Assembly: GCA_019359045.1 (NCBI GenBank) | Contig: JAHHIA010000003.1 | Coordinates: forward strand, 542,138 to 606,137 | Direction: 5' to 3' | DNA length: 64,000 bases | From: Scytolyngbya sp. HA4215-MV1 | Lineage (GTDB): Bacteria; Cyanobacteriota; Cyanobacteriia; Leptolyngbyales; Leptolyngbyaceae | The notes under the pieces: generated by a model | What the model was told of the DNA's origin: nothing | The model's input: only the letters and a program-made list of their open reading frames with translations | The model's database searches: none | Shown: positions 27,461 through 35,711 of the stretch, piece after piece | Numbering within the stretch: position 1 is the first letter of the stretch | How the letters are laid out: every line of letters begins with the position of its first letter | Position numbers and translations under genes: made by a program

Positions 27461-28887
27461 CGATTTTCTGAATGACTATCGCTTAATGTGGCTAAAGTCT
27501 GGCGAGCTTCAGCCGCATATTGGGGGTGGAAGGAGGGGTTCAGGCGCAGGGCTTGTTGGAGCCGTTGGCTGGCTTCTGCCCGCTCGCCCTCATGCAGCGC
27601 AATCATACCCCGATGAAACTGTAACAAGGCATCCTTAGTCCCATAGCGAATTGCTTTTTGGGATGCCTGTTGCGCTTCCTGCCAGTGACCGTTAGCTGCC
27701 GCTGCCCACGCCAGCGTATCCTCAGCATAGATGTCATCGCGCCCAGCCACTTCTCGTCGGGCGATCGCCAACGCTTCGGGTAAGCGAATGCCATGTTCGG
27801 TGTAATAAACTGCAAGGGCGCGATCGTAGATGCCTTTGATCTGGCTCAGTCGTCCCACGACTTCGATTAAATCCTCGGTAGCAGCTGCCCCTGCTGCATC
27901 GCCCAAAGCGCGTTGGGCATCTGCTTTATAGCCCAGGTTTTCCACCAGAGGCACGCGATCGATGCCCTGATTCGCGGCTGCCAATGCCTCTTGCCAGCGA
28001 TGTTGGGCAGCATACAAACGCGCCAAGCCAGTTAATGCTGCCACATTAGGAGGATACAGCGCCAGGGCTTCCCGATAGCGGTGTTCTGCCTGGGACAATT
28101 CCCCTGCCGCAAACGCGAGATCGCCCGCCCGCACATGGAACCAGGCCCGAACTTCCGCCGGATTGGTATAGAAAGCATCCATCTCCTGCATCGCTACGTC
28201 GATCGCCTGCCGTGCAGAATCGAGATGCCCCGTGAGTTCAAGATAGCGGGCGGCAACCGCCCCCCGTCCTGGATTGTCGGTTGCATGGGTTTGCAAAAGT
28301 TGTTGAGCAGCTTCGTAATTTCCCAGTTCCATTTGAATCGAAGCCCTCAGCGCAGCAACTTCTACGCTGTCTGGAGCCGCCTGCTGCGCCTCATTTGCCA
28401 CCTGCAACGCTTCTTGAAAACGATGTTGCGACAGGAGTGTGGAGGCAAGCAACAGGGCAGCCGCTGCATTGCCCCGGGGTTGTAGCGTCAAAGAGCGACG
28501 GGCTGCTTGCTCGGCACGTAGCAAATCTTCTACATCATTGGTTTCGCGAAAGCGTCGAAGATATTGGGCGGCAAGCAAGCGTAGCAACAGAAAGGAGTCG
28601 GGTGATTGGCGGACCTGTGCTTCGTAGTGGTGAATGATTTGCGATCGCTGCAAATAATCTGGAAATACTAGCGCCTCACGGACTGCGATCGCAGGCAATG
28701 GGGAAAGTGGAATGAGCGATCCTCCCGCTGCCATCGCAGTGGGTTGTGCCATTAAAAATAAACAGCAAATCAACATAACCACTCTGCTCGAATAGCGTGG
28801 TTGAAAGCATTGGTTTAGGAAGTGTTTGAAGGCGCATAGCGCCTTCAAACCACATTGGTATATCCATTCAGATTGGCGGTCGTGCAT
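27457..28887 (-). CDS. exported TPR protein of the DUF4331/metal-transport operon
   Basis: A 476-residue protein with about eight degenerate tetratricopeptide repeats between residues 95 and 465 (for example Y-R-E-A-L-A-L-Y-P-P-N-V-A-A-L-T-G-L-A and L-Q-Q-A-L-R-L-N-P). A hydrophobic signal peptide occurs unusually late, at about residues 38-54 (M-L-I-C-C-L-F-L-M-A ending A-M-A), suggesting the true start may be the ATG at 28776. The longer start at 28887 is seven bases after the DUF4331 stop but has no ribosome site. A perfect hairpin occupies the disputed stretch. The gene is coupled to the transporter gene downstream. A scaffold role for its two neighbours is inference. Confidence 0.8.
   Translation of the reverse strand: MHDRQSEWIYQCGLKALCAFKHFLNQCFQPRYSSRVVMLICCLFLMAQPTAMAAGGSLIPLSPLPAIAVREALVFPDYLQRSQIIHHYEAQVRQSPDSFLLLRLLAAQYLRRFRETNDVEDLLRAEQAARRSLTLQPRGNAAAALLLASTLLSQHRFQEALQVANEAQQAAPDSVEVAALRASIQMELGNYEAAQQLLQTHATDNPGRGAVAARYLELTGHLDSARQAIDVAMQEMDAFYTNPAEVRAWFHVRAGDLAFAAGELSQAEHRYREALALYPPNVAALTGLARLYAAQHRWQEALAAANQGIDRVPLVENLGYKADAQRALGDAAGAAATEDLIEVVGRLSQIKGIYDRALAVYYTEHGIRLPEALAIARREVAGRDDIYAEDTLAWAAAANGHWQEAQQASQKAIRYGTKDALLQFHRGMIALHEGERAEASQRLQQALRLNPSFHPQYAAEARQTLATLSDSHSENR
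28824..28850. repeat. perfect 12-bp hairpin near the TPR gene start
   Basis: Two 12-base arms (G-T-T-T-G-A-A-G-G-C-G-C and its complement) flank a three-base loop. It lies 44-70 bases after the DUF4331 stop, inside the longer form of the TPR gene. There is no T-run, so it is not a typical terminator; an mRNA processing or stability element is possible. Confidence 0.7.
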
Positions 28888-28893
28888 AGCGGC

Positions 28894-30207
28894 TTAGCGT
28901 CGGTGCTCTGGGCGAGGTTGTTCGCTGCGTGGATTACCTAAATACGGAAAAGTTGATAGGAAGTTGGTATCTTTGGGACCGACATTATCGCTGACCAGCC
29001 CCGGAATCACCCCTTGCGTAATTCCAGTCACGGCACTGCCAAAGACGACGGATGTAGTGACATCAATCACATCATCTTTGGGGCGTCTGCCACCAAAATC
29101 TTGAGCGAGTTGTGTGCCAAAGTAGCTACCCTTGGGTTGAGAAAGGTCTGCCTGGATGGCATCTGGAATGGCAACCGAGATCACAGCATCGGCGATTCCC
29201 GCTGGTCGTCCGATCGCCCCAACAAAGGAACGAATGAAACTGGATTGATTGTCTTTGTCAGCAGTTGGCGTTTGGATATTGCTGGCATTATGTGCCTGAA
29301 AATCCATAAACAGTTCATTCAAGGCTGGAACAGCTAGTCGCTCAATTTGAGTAAATTCGCGATTTCTGTTGCGACTGCTTGGCGTTTGGACGCTGGTGGT
29401 CATCCAGGCGTTAATTTTGCCTTCTCCTATCAATTTGCGTGGGAGTTCAACCACGATCGCATGCACATTGAAGGGATCGAGAAAATCTTTTGCCTGACCA
29501 GGGGGACGGAAAGTGAGAACTGTAAAGGGTTTGCCAGGATTCGGTTGTGCTAAGTAGTTGCGATCGGGGATGATTTTGAAAAACTGCTCCAGATCAAAGA
29601 AGAACGGATCTTTCCGCAATCCCACAAACACTTTCACATCATTTTTAGCCGAAAACACCCGATTCAACTGTCCTCTGCCGCTAGCCGCAATCAGCCTTGA
29701 GCGAGTGCCAACTTCAGCTGGGCGCCCAGGACCATAGACGGTGGCGGCTTGTTTTTCTCCCCGACCGTCAATCTTAAATTGCAGCACTCGATCTTCAATA
29801 CCATCGCCAGTGTTGTCAATTTTGAATTGATAAAGCACCGCAGGATCGAACGGTCGATTTTCACCCGGTACAATTAATGGATCAAAATCCATTGCCAGAA
29901 CAACTTTGTTGGGATCTGTAGGACTCTCGAACACATACAAATCGGTAAGATCCGCAGCTGTTAGTTTAGTGGCTAAAAAGGTGGTGTCCTGGTGATCAGA
30001 TGCCTGAGCAGGAAGCGCGGTCGAAAAAAAGATTGCCAGACAAGCTGCGACGCATACCCCAATGGTCCGAACCCAAGTTTTTTGCTTCAGCCATGCTGGC
30101 TGAAGCAAAAAACTGACTCGATGGCATGCTGACTGCCAAGTCAACAGCTGACTGCATTTGAGTCGTTGGTGTAGAGCGTGGATCATGCCGCGATCGTGGA
30201 TCATCAT
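28894..30207 (-). CDS. DUF4331 domain-containing exported protein
   Basis: A 437-residue protein. The mature part begins at S-D-H-Q-D-T (about residue 69) and has the DUF4331 pattern: A-A-D-L-T-D-L-Y-V-F, P-L-I-V-P-G-E-N, Y-Q-F-K-I-D-N-T-G-D-G, V-F-V-G-L-R-K-D-P-F-F-F-D and N-V-H-A-I-V-V-E-L-P. Function of DUF4331 is not established. A strong ribosome site (G-G-A-G-G-A) stands seven bases before the ATG at 30207, so the long N-terminus is real: about 47 residues precede the hydrophobic signal core (I-G-V-C-V-A-A-C-L-A-I-F-F). That n-region contains a perfect DNA palindrome. It is first in an operon with the TPR and transporter genes. Confidence 0.85.
   Translation of the reverse strand: MMIHDRGMIHALHQRLKCSQLLTWQSACHRVSFLLQPAWLKQKTWVRTIGVCVAACLAIFFSTALPAQASDHQDTTFLATKLTAADLTDLYVFESPTDPNKVVLAMDFDPLIVPGENRPFDPAVLYQFKIDNTGDGIEDRVLQFKIDGRGEKQAATVYGPGRPAEVGTRSRLIAASGRGQLNRVFSAKNDVKVFVGLRKDPFFFDLEQFFKIIPDRNYLAQPNPGKPFTVLTFRPPGQAKDFLDPFNVHAIVVELPRKLIGEGKINAWMTTSVQTPSSRNRNREFTQIERLAVPALNELFMDFQAHNASNIQTPTADKDNQSSFIRSFVGAIGRPAGIADAVISVAIPDAIQADLSQPKGSYFGTQLAQDFGGRRPKDDVIDVTTSVVFGSAVTGITQGVIPGLVSDNVGPKDTNFLSTFPYLGNPRSEQPRPEHRR
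30076..30114. repeat. perfect 18-bp palindrome inside the DUF4331 coding region
   Basis: The arms A-G-T-T-T-T-T-T-G-C-T-T-C-A-G-C-C-A and their exact complement enclose a three-base loop. The element encodes about residues 32-44 of the DUF4331 protein, just before its signal core. It is in frame and carries T-runs on both strands, so it could also act as a terminator-like attenuator on the nascent transcript. Confidence 0.8.
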
Positions 30208-30399
30208 GCTTTGTCCTCCATAAATATTTCATGCTCGGCGGTGATTGCATGTTCAACAGTCCTCCTCTGGGTTCGTAGTTCCTAAGGGAGATCTGCCTGA
30301 CATCAACTGCGGTTTATGTAAGTACGGCGCACCTGCGCAATTAGATTGCGCCATGCCAAAATTTTGGAAACCCAAGGTGCGTCGGAGCGTTCGCAGCTT

Positions 30400-30828
30400 T
30401 TATGACCGTTGAGCCAAGGGTGGACAATAATACTTCTGCGCCAGGTTATTCACGGCGGCGATCGCGCGCTCGACAGTTACACTAATCTCTGGATCAGCTG
30501 AATTGTTGCCTGTCGGTTGACCGCTACAGTAGTGATGAGCCGCTTGAATCAGCAATTGCGGATCACCTGCGGCAAGACTTAAACCGATATCATTCTGTGC
30601 ATTCAAACGGCGATATTCGTTGAGAAATGCCTGATCGGTGCGTAAGTCATTTTGGACTTTTTGCTGACACACTGATTGGGTGAGATTGATAATTGCTCCG
30701 GTTGCGGTTTTAAAGTAGCAAGGATAATCGGGTTCAATGGCTTGGACTGGATGGGCAGCGATCGCAACTGATAGGGCAGAAAGATTGGCGATCGCAGCCA
30801 GCGCAACATGAAAAACAGGACATTTCAT
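30400..30828 (-). CDS. exported protein with CYF-x-T/LTxxC motif
   Basis: A 142-residue protein. Starting at the ATG at 30828 gives a good signal peptide (M-K-C-P-V-F-H-V-A-L-A-A, cleavage after V-Q-A near residue 30); the longer frame to 30888 would hide it. The mature part begins with C-Y-F-K-T-A-T-G-A-I-I-N-L-T-Q-S-V-C, which parallels the protein at 19169-19492, followed by a helical region with two more Cys (H-Y-C-S-G and Y-Y-C-P-P). The family appears typical of cyanobacteria but I know no function. Confidence 0.65.
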   Translation of the reverse strand: MKCPVFHVALAAIANLSALSVAIAAHPVQAIEPDYPCYFKTATGAIINLTQSVCQQKVQNDLRTDQAFLNEYRRLNAQNDIGLSLAAGDPQLLIQAAHHYCSGQPTGNNSADPEISVTVERAIAAVNNLAQKYYCPPLAQRS

Positions 30829-30937
30829 ACACAGCGAGGGGTGAGAGGATGTTTTAAAAGTCCTTGGCATCACTGGAGATACGTCCAAGTTGCGAAAATG
30901 GATGTATTGAATAGAAATGTCCCGATTCTTTCAAGGT

Positions 30938-32680
30938 TTAAACGCCCCAAAATTGCAGGTCTCGTCTCTCAGCTGCCAACTTTGGCGCTTGCCACTTGTC
31001 ATTGTCCTTTAGCCCATTGAACGGCTTTTTTGTCTGAGTAAGAAAGATACGCCATCGATAGTGAGCATAGGCCCCCAGAATGTTGACTGCGTAGGCTTCA
31101 GCCAGTTCGCGATCGCCTCTAACAATGAGGAAATTCTCATCATTTTTGCTGCTAGCGCTGATTGAAAAATTATGACTGCCTGTGATCACTACGGGGTCAG
31201 CCGAAAAAGGATCGATGACGACCACTTTGCTGTGGATAATTGCGTGCCCCACTTCGCCAAGGAATTGTTTGTGCGTGACCTCTGCGGCAAAGTGGGCAAA
31301 CGAGTGCTGCACGCCCTCCGGTTCGATAATGTCGAGATGGAATGGCGTGTGGTTTGCATGATCAATGAGGTTGATGTCCACTGCGCTTTCATCGCCGCGT
31401 CCGTTGGGCAGTTCACTGACGACACCGCGGATATAAAGACCTGGCTCGGCCGAACGTGCTGCGACAGTGCTAAAAAGTCCAGTCGATCCCGGCATAAACA
31501 TGAGGAAAAGGATTCCTTCTCGCGCCTTTTGCACTTCCGCTTGGAGGGCATCGAGATCGACACCCTTGCTGGTCCGGGTAAACCAAATCGTACTCCTGAC
31601 TGTACCCGGTACATCTTTGCCGACTTGCTTTGGCTGGCTGTTTTCGGCGATTAGACGCTTGGGAAATTCACTTCCCGCCTCTCGCAATCGATGCCATTGA
31701 TCGAGGTAAATTTGGGCAATTTCTGGGTCTTCAATCAGTAGCCCATTATTGATTTGCGTACATAACCCCGTGGGCGCCCAATTTGTGCTGCCGGTCCAAG
31801 CGATCGCTGGCTTTCCCTGCCGATCAAGGCGAACCAAAAACTTGTTGTGTCCCAGGGGACCAGGCGCTGTGAAACGGTGACGATCGTCCACATCGACCCC
31901 AGCCGCTTTCAACCGCTGGCGAGCTGCCTCATTTTCGTCACGCTGGCGGGCTGCTTGAGTGGTTTCTTCTTGACGCTTTGTAATTGATCCGTTGGCTAAG
32001 ACAAGATGGGCATTCTTGCCGATCGCACATAATGCATCGATCAATTCATCGTCACTTAATTCAAACAAAACGGCAAAGATCTCAGTCTGCTCTTGTAATG
32101 CCGTCTTTAACTGCTGAAGTAAGGCTAATCGCAAATCTCCCGAGAGAAATTCGCGAATGGTGCGATCGTCCTTATCGCTGATTTGAGCTTTAAACTGCTG
32201 CAACGACAAATTTTGCTTTGCCAAATACTTCGCCATGAATTGAGATATCACAAATCCACGGTTGAAGAAGGGCTTGAACACTCCTTGAGGCGATGTTCCC
32301 AAGACTTTCGGTGCACTCCAATCACTGGCATGAGATTCCAGCAATTCGAGTGTCTGATCGTCGTTGCGGATCACTGGAATCACTCGATAGGAAACGGTAT
32401 CTCCAGTATTGGCATCGTGGTCTGTCCATGAAAATCGCTGGAAGGGCCATTCCGTAGAAGGTTTCGCTACGATCTCTTGCCCTAGTTCAGGTTTTGCCTT
32501 CACTGCCTCGTTTTCAAATCCCATCCGGTTTGGCAGGAAATCTTCTACCCTCCTTCCAGTAGAGTCTTGTTTTCGTCTGGCAATAGCAAATCCACGACAC
32601 TGTCCGATCGGTTGGGAGATGCTCCAGAAAAGCAGAGCATCATCTTCGTTGGTATAGACCTTCAGCTTGGTGGGCATCAT
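30938..32680 (-). CDS. phospholipase D-like domain protein
   Basis: A protein of about 580 residues with two PLD-type half-sites and no signal peptide. The C-terminal half-site is canonical H-x-K-x4-D (I-H-S-K-V-V-V-I-D) followed by T-G-S-H-N-F-S. The first, G-H-N-K-F-L-V-R-L-D with T-G-S-T-N-W after it, has one residue too many between Lys and Asp. The family covers phospholipases, nucleases and transferases; large bacterial proteins like this often have unknown substrates. The ribosome site A-G-G-A-G precedes twin ATGs at 32680 and 32677; the second is better spaced. It follows the DUF2278 gene on the same strand by 110 bases. Confidence 0.82.
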   Translation of the reverse strand: MMPTKLKVYTNEDDALLFWSISQPIGQCRGFAIARRKQDSTGRRVEDFLPNRMGFENEAVKAKPELGQEIVAKPSTEWPFQRFSWTDHDANTGDTVSYRVIPVIRNDDQTLELLESHASDWSAPKVLGTSPQGVFKPFFNRGFVISQFMAKYLAKQNLSLQQFKAQISDKDDRTIREFLSGDLRLALLQQLKTALQEQTEIFAVLFELSDDELIDALCAIGKNAHLVLANGSITKRQEETTQAARQRDENEAARQRLKAAGVDVDDRHRFTAPGPLGHNKFLVRLDRQGKPAIAWTGSTNWAPTGLCTQINNGLLIEDPEIAQIYLDQWHRLREAGSEFPKRLIAENSQPKQVGKDVPGTVRSTIWFTRTSKGVDLDALQAEVQKAREGILFLMFMPGSTGLFSTVAARSAEPGLYIRGVVSELPNGRGDESAVDINLIDHANHTPFHLDIIEPEGVQHSFAHFAAEVTHKQFLGEVGHAIIHSKVVVIDPFSADPVVITGSHNFSISASSKNDENFLIVRGDRELAEAYAVNILGAYAHYRWRIFLTQTKKPFNGLKDNDKWQAPKLAAERRDLQFWGV

Positions 32681-32790
32681 CCGCTCCTGGTGAAAGATTT
32701 GTAACCATACGAAACCTGAAGATTTCACTCATCCACCGTGATCAGTAGGAATCGCGCAGTCGAGCGCGATTCCTACTCGAACGCCATCAT

Positions 32791-33561
32791 CTAGCTAGAA
32801 GCGTTTCCTGCATCGTCGGTCTTTTCTGCTTGGCTAGCAAACTTCAAGAACACAGCCGACCAGCGGTGTTCCGAGGGATAGAAAGCCAACAATGCACCAT
32901 CTTGATAAATCCCGTTGCTGCTAGCATGAGCACCCTTACTTCCCTGATTCATGTGAATGTCATGGATACCGATGTCAAGATCGAAGGAGCTAAACCGAGC
33001 ACCATCATCAAATTTGGAGCCGAAAACAAAGAGTCGAGCATCTGGAGCACGCATCACGTTGACCAATTGGGTCGTGAGCATATCGGCAATGCCCTCGTCT
33101 TCTGGATCACCCGCCTTCTGAAGTTCGTCCATCTGCTTGAGATCGACCAACTGCTCGCGAATGTAGTCAAGCGACAGACCGCCCGGTTTTTTGTCGAGAG
33201 CAGTGAAGCCCTGAAGCAAATTGGCGTCTAGAATGCGTTGGGTGATGGGGTGCTGATAATTCTCGTCGATCGAGTAGAGGACTTGATCTTGCCCCGATCG
33301 AATATTGATGGTCATCCAGTATCGCGTGCCGCTATCGATCTCCAGTAACACCTGCAAATGGTCGTGTTGGATCTGAGGACTATTTTGATTGATGATTGGG
33401 CGACATTTGAGGACGTGATAGTTGATCCGATCCCCGGTGCGATTCGGTTTCGGAAATTGTCCACGATTCCGACGATTGCTATGAAGCGGACGGTGTGAAT
33501 GCTGGCTTTTTTGAGGGTTTTGGGGATGTGGCGTATGGTTATGTTTGTGCTTACGTGTCAT
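32791..33561 (-). CDS. DUF2278 (YukJ) family protein
   Basis: A 256-residue protein. The N-terminal 45 residues are basic and His/Pro/Asn-rich; the conserved DUF2278 part starts near Y-H-V-L-K-C-R-P and ends with G-I-H-D-I-H-M-N-Q-G-S and N-G-I-Y-Q-D-G-A-L-L-A, the signature of the Bacillus YukJ family. Its function is unknown. The ATG at 33561 is preferred over the longer frame. The gene directly precedes the PLD-like gene, and the two are likely co-transcribed. Confidence 0.8.
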   Translation of the reverse strand: MTRKHKHNHTPHPQNPQKSQHSHRPLHSNRRNRGQFPKPNRTGDRINYHVLKCRPIINQNSPQIQHDHLQVLLEIDSGTRYWMTINIRSGQDQVLYSIDENYQHPITQRILDANLLQGFTALDKKPGGLSLDYIREQLVDLKQMDELQKAGDPEDEGIADMLTTQLVNVMRAPDARLFVFGSKFDDGARFSSFDLDIGIHDIHMNQGSKGAHASSNGIYQDGALLAFYPSEHRWSAVFLKFASQAEKTDDAGNASS

Positions 33562-33885
33562 TGATAATTTCCTTAGGATTTCAGGGTAGGAAGTCGCCAA
33601 TCAAAATTTTAATCAGGAGGTCAGATGCACGTTTTGCAAAGGTTGATTGATTGACCATGACAATTTTTCAACCTCTACAATTAATATTTCAGACTTCATA
33701 AGAGTGCGACATTACCCAAACGGGTACTTTCTCAAAACACCATTCTGGGGATGATCTGATGAAGGGGTCCTCAACTGCAATCATTGCCAGGTTCATAGAA
33801 GCCAGATTAAGCCTGGCTAGGTTGCAAAACTACGAACAACCTGACTAGAACATCCCCCAAATCTTATCGCCTCATCAATTCCCAA
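33562..33885. other. intergenic region, no supported gene
   Basis: About 320 bases between the DUF2278 gene and the DUF4288 gene, both on the minus strand. It should hold the promoter of the DUF2278-PLD pair. I see no coding frame and no strong hairpin. Confidence 0.35.
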
Positions 33886-34269
33886 TCATTGGGAAAGATT
33901 GGGTCCCTGCCATCGAAGGGTTTGATGCTTGAATAATTTAAGCGGGTCTTCACTGCGAATTAAGGTGGAGATATCAGACGCATGGTCAATTAACAATTGA
34001 CGAACAGCCAGTTGCGTCCCATGTTTCGGAACATCTTGAATCGCATCCAGTTCACTAATCCCGCGATAAATCATCGTTACTACTTTGCCATCAGAATTGC
34101 GGTATCGATAGTCCAGAGATGCACCCAGTTCTACAACCCGACTGTAGGCTTGATCATAGGAATCGGCACATACTAAATAGGTCTCAATTTGGGCAACTAT
34201 GCGCGAATCGCCCTCTACAGTAACTTCGAGCATAACTTCTGCAACGTACCATTTTTCCGATTCAAGCAT
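33886..34269 (-). CDS. DUF4288 domain-containing protein
   Basis: A 127-residue soluble protein. W-Y-V-A-E-V-M-L-E near the start, E-T-Y-L-V-C-A-D-S-Y-D-Q-A-Y-S-R-V near residue 30, and F-R-G/Y-R-G-I-S-E-L (here Y-R-G-I-S-E-L) near 68 fit DUF4288. These proteins are small alpha-beta folds sometimes linked to immunity or polymorphic-toxin loci, but no toxin is beside this one. Function unknown; the extra 45 C-terminal residues are not conserved as far as I know. Confidence 0.7.
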   Translation of the reverse strand: MLESEKWYVAEVMLEVTVEGDSRIVAQIETYLVCADSYDQAYSRVVELGASLDYRYRNSDGKVVTMIYRGISELDAIQDVPKHGTQLAVRQLLIDHASDISTLIRSEDPLKLFKHQTLRWQGPNLSQ

Positions 34270-34620
34270 TCAAAATCAGTAGCCTCAGTTCTAATATTTG
34301 TGAAAGTCCAACGAAGTGTAACGGTGAAGCTCAACAGTGGCATGACCAGCCTTAACTAACTAGCTTGTAAATAGGGAGGCACAATTCGATACTCCACGTA
34401 AGATGGGCAGCCCATCGACCAGCCTGAACGATGGGCACGAGCGATGCCCTTTGCCCATCCTCCGTTGAATTGTAGCCACCCACTTATTATGAGCGATCGC
34501 GACATCACAACCCTTGAGTGAGCTTGATAAGCTTTGAATTCAAATTATGTTAAGCGTTTCAAGAATTAAGGTGAATTGATGGGATTACTAACCATGTTCT
34601 GTCTTCTCTAGGAGTGCGCA
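34270..34620. other. intergenic region with GATGGGC/GCCCATC inverted repeats
   Basis: A 351-base divergent region. At 34402-34416 G-A-T-G-G-G-C and G-C-C-C-A-T-C meet around a single base; at 34430-34437 and 34452-34459 the same 8-base arms recur around a 14-base spacer. This could fold into hairpins. No gene is visible. Confidence 0.5.
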
Positions 34621-35205
34621 ATGCAATATCCCCTTGAAATTCGATTCAAGATTTGGACGTTTGCACCGACCATTTCAGTGACCAATGCTCAGGGCAATTT
34701 GGTGTTTTATGTGCGCCAAAAGCTGTTTAAGCTCAAAGAAGTGATCAATATCTTTGCCGATGAGCAGCGATCGCAGCCGCTTTATGAAATTAAAGCCGAT
34801 CGCATAATCGACTTCTCCGCACGATATCACTTCAGTGATAGCACCGGAACCTATGTCGGTGCAGTTAAACGACGCGGTCTCAAATCGATTTGGCGCGCCC
34901 ACTACGATATCTTTGATGGGGATACGGTTGTCTTTACGATTCAAGAAGAAAATCCCTGGATTAAAGTGCTAGATGCGCTGTTTGAACAAATTCCAGTGGT
35001 AGGTGCCTTTAGCGGCTATGTTTTGCATCCCAAGTACTTGATCGCTCGTCCTAGCGGTGGTGTGGTGATGCGTTTGGAAAAATTACCCGCTTTTTGGGAA
35101 GGGAAGTATCTGATTAAACAAATTGACCAACTGAACGATCGTGAAGAAAAGCAAGCAGTGCTCAGTGTGCTTATGATGCTGTTGTTGGAACGCTCACGGG
35201 GGTAG
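34621..35205 (+). CDS. LURP-one-related (tubby-like) protein
   Basis: A 194-residue protein with the LURP-one/tubby C2-like beta-barrel pattern: V-T-N-A-Q-G-N-L-V-F-Y-V-R-Q-K, F-K-L-K-E-V-I-N-I-F, I-I-D-F-S-A-R-Y-H-F and I-W-R-A-H-Y-D-I-F. The C-terminus has two hydrophobic stretches (Q-I-P-V-V-G-A-F-S-G-Y and L-S-V-L-M-M-L-L-L), so peripheral or membrane-anchored location is likely. Related proteins may bind phosphoinositides or act as scramblases; the role in bacteria is unknown. T-A-G-G-A-G lies six bases before the ATG. Confidence 0.75.
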   Translation: MQYPLEIRFKIWTFAPTISVTNAQGNLVFYVRQKLFKLKEVINIFADEQRSQPLYEIKADRIIDFSARYHFSDSTGTYVGAVKRRGLKSIWRAHYDIFDGDTVVFTIQEENPWIKVLDALFEQIPVVGAFSGYVLHPKYLIARPSGGVVMRLEKLPAFWEGKYLIKQIDQLNDREEKQAVLSVLMMLLLERSRG

Positions 35206-35399
35206 AACCAGCGATCTCTGAACTATTCTGGAATTCTCATTGATGCAAACCTAATCTCATCTTCCCAGTCATTCGCTTGCCTGGGAAGAGTGACTAGGAG
35301 AGGTTTGTAATAAGTAGTTCAACCTAATTCAATAATAAAACGCCCCATGGTTTCTATCGTTTAATTGCTTGTTGTACTATCTGATCACTCCAGGATCAA

Positions 35400-35472
35400 T
35401 GGAGAGTAACGGAGTCGAACCGATGACCTCTGCGGTGCGATCGCAGCGCTCTACCAACTGAGCTAACTCCCC
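35400..35472 (-). tRNA. tRNA-Ala (CGC anticodon)
   Basis: A 73-base cloverleaf, CCA not encoded. The acceptor stem has the G3:U70 wobble that identifies alanine tRNAs. The D-arm reads G-C-T-C-A-G-T-T-G-G-T-A-G-A-G-C, the anticodon arm C-T-G-C-G / C-G-C-A-G encloses A-T-C-G-C-A-C with anticodon CGC (codon GCG), and the T-loop is T-T-C-G-A-C-T. The T stem has one U-U mismatch (positions 50 and 64). A HIP1 octamer (35437-35444) spans the anticodon stem-loop. Confidence 0.93.
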
Positions 35473-35711
35473 AGGAACACCAGTCTCTTAACCTGATCTT
35501 GACCCGGTTTATTTTAGCACTTCTGCTCCAAACCGACGATTCTGTTAAAGTTTGAGTGCTGCTCAAAAAGGGGGCGAGGGCAATGGAACCTGTGCACAGG
35601 GAGATAATTCTCTCACAAACTTTACCCATCTGAGCTTTTACCAACCACAATCCATCTGCGATGTCGAATCTACCCTCTACAATGGGGGCAGTCTTTGACA
35701 GGAGCAAGACG

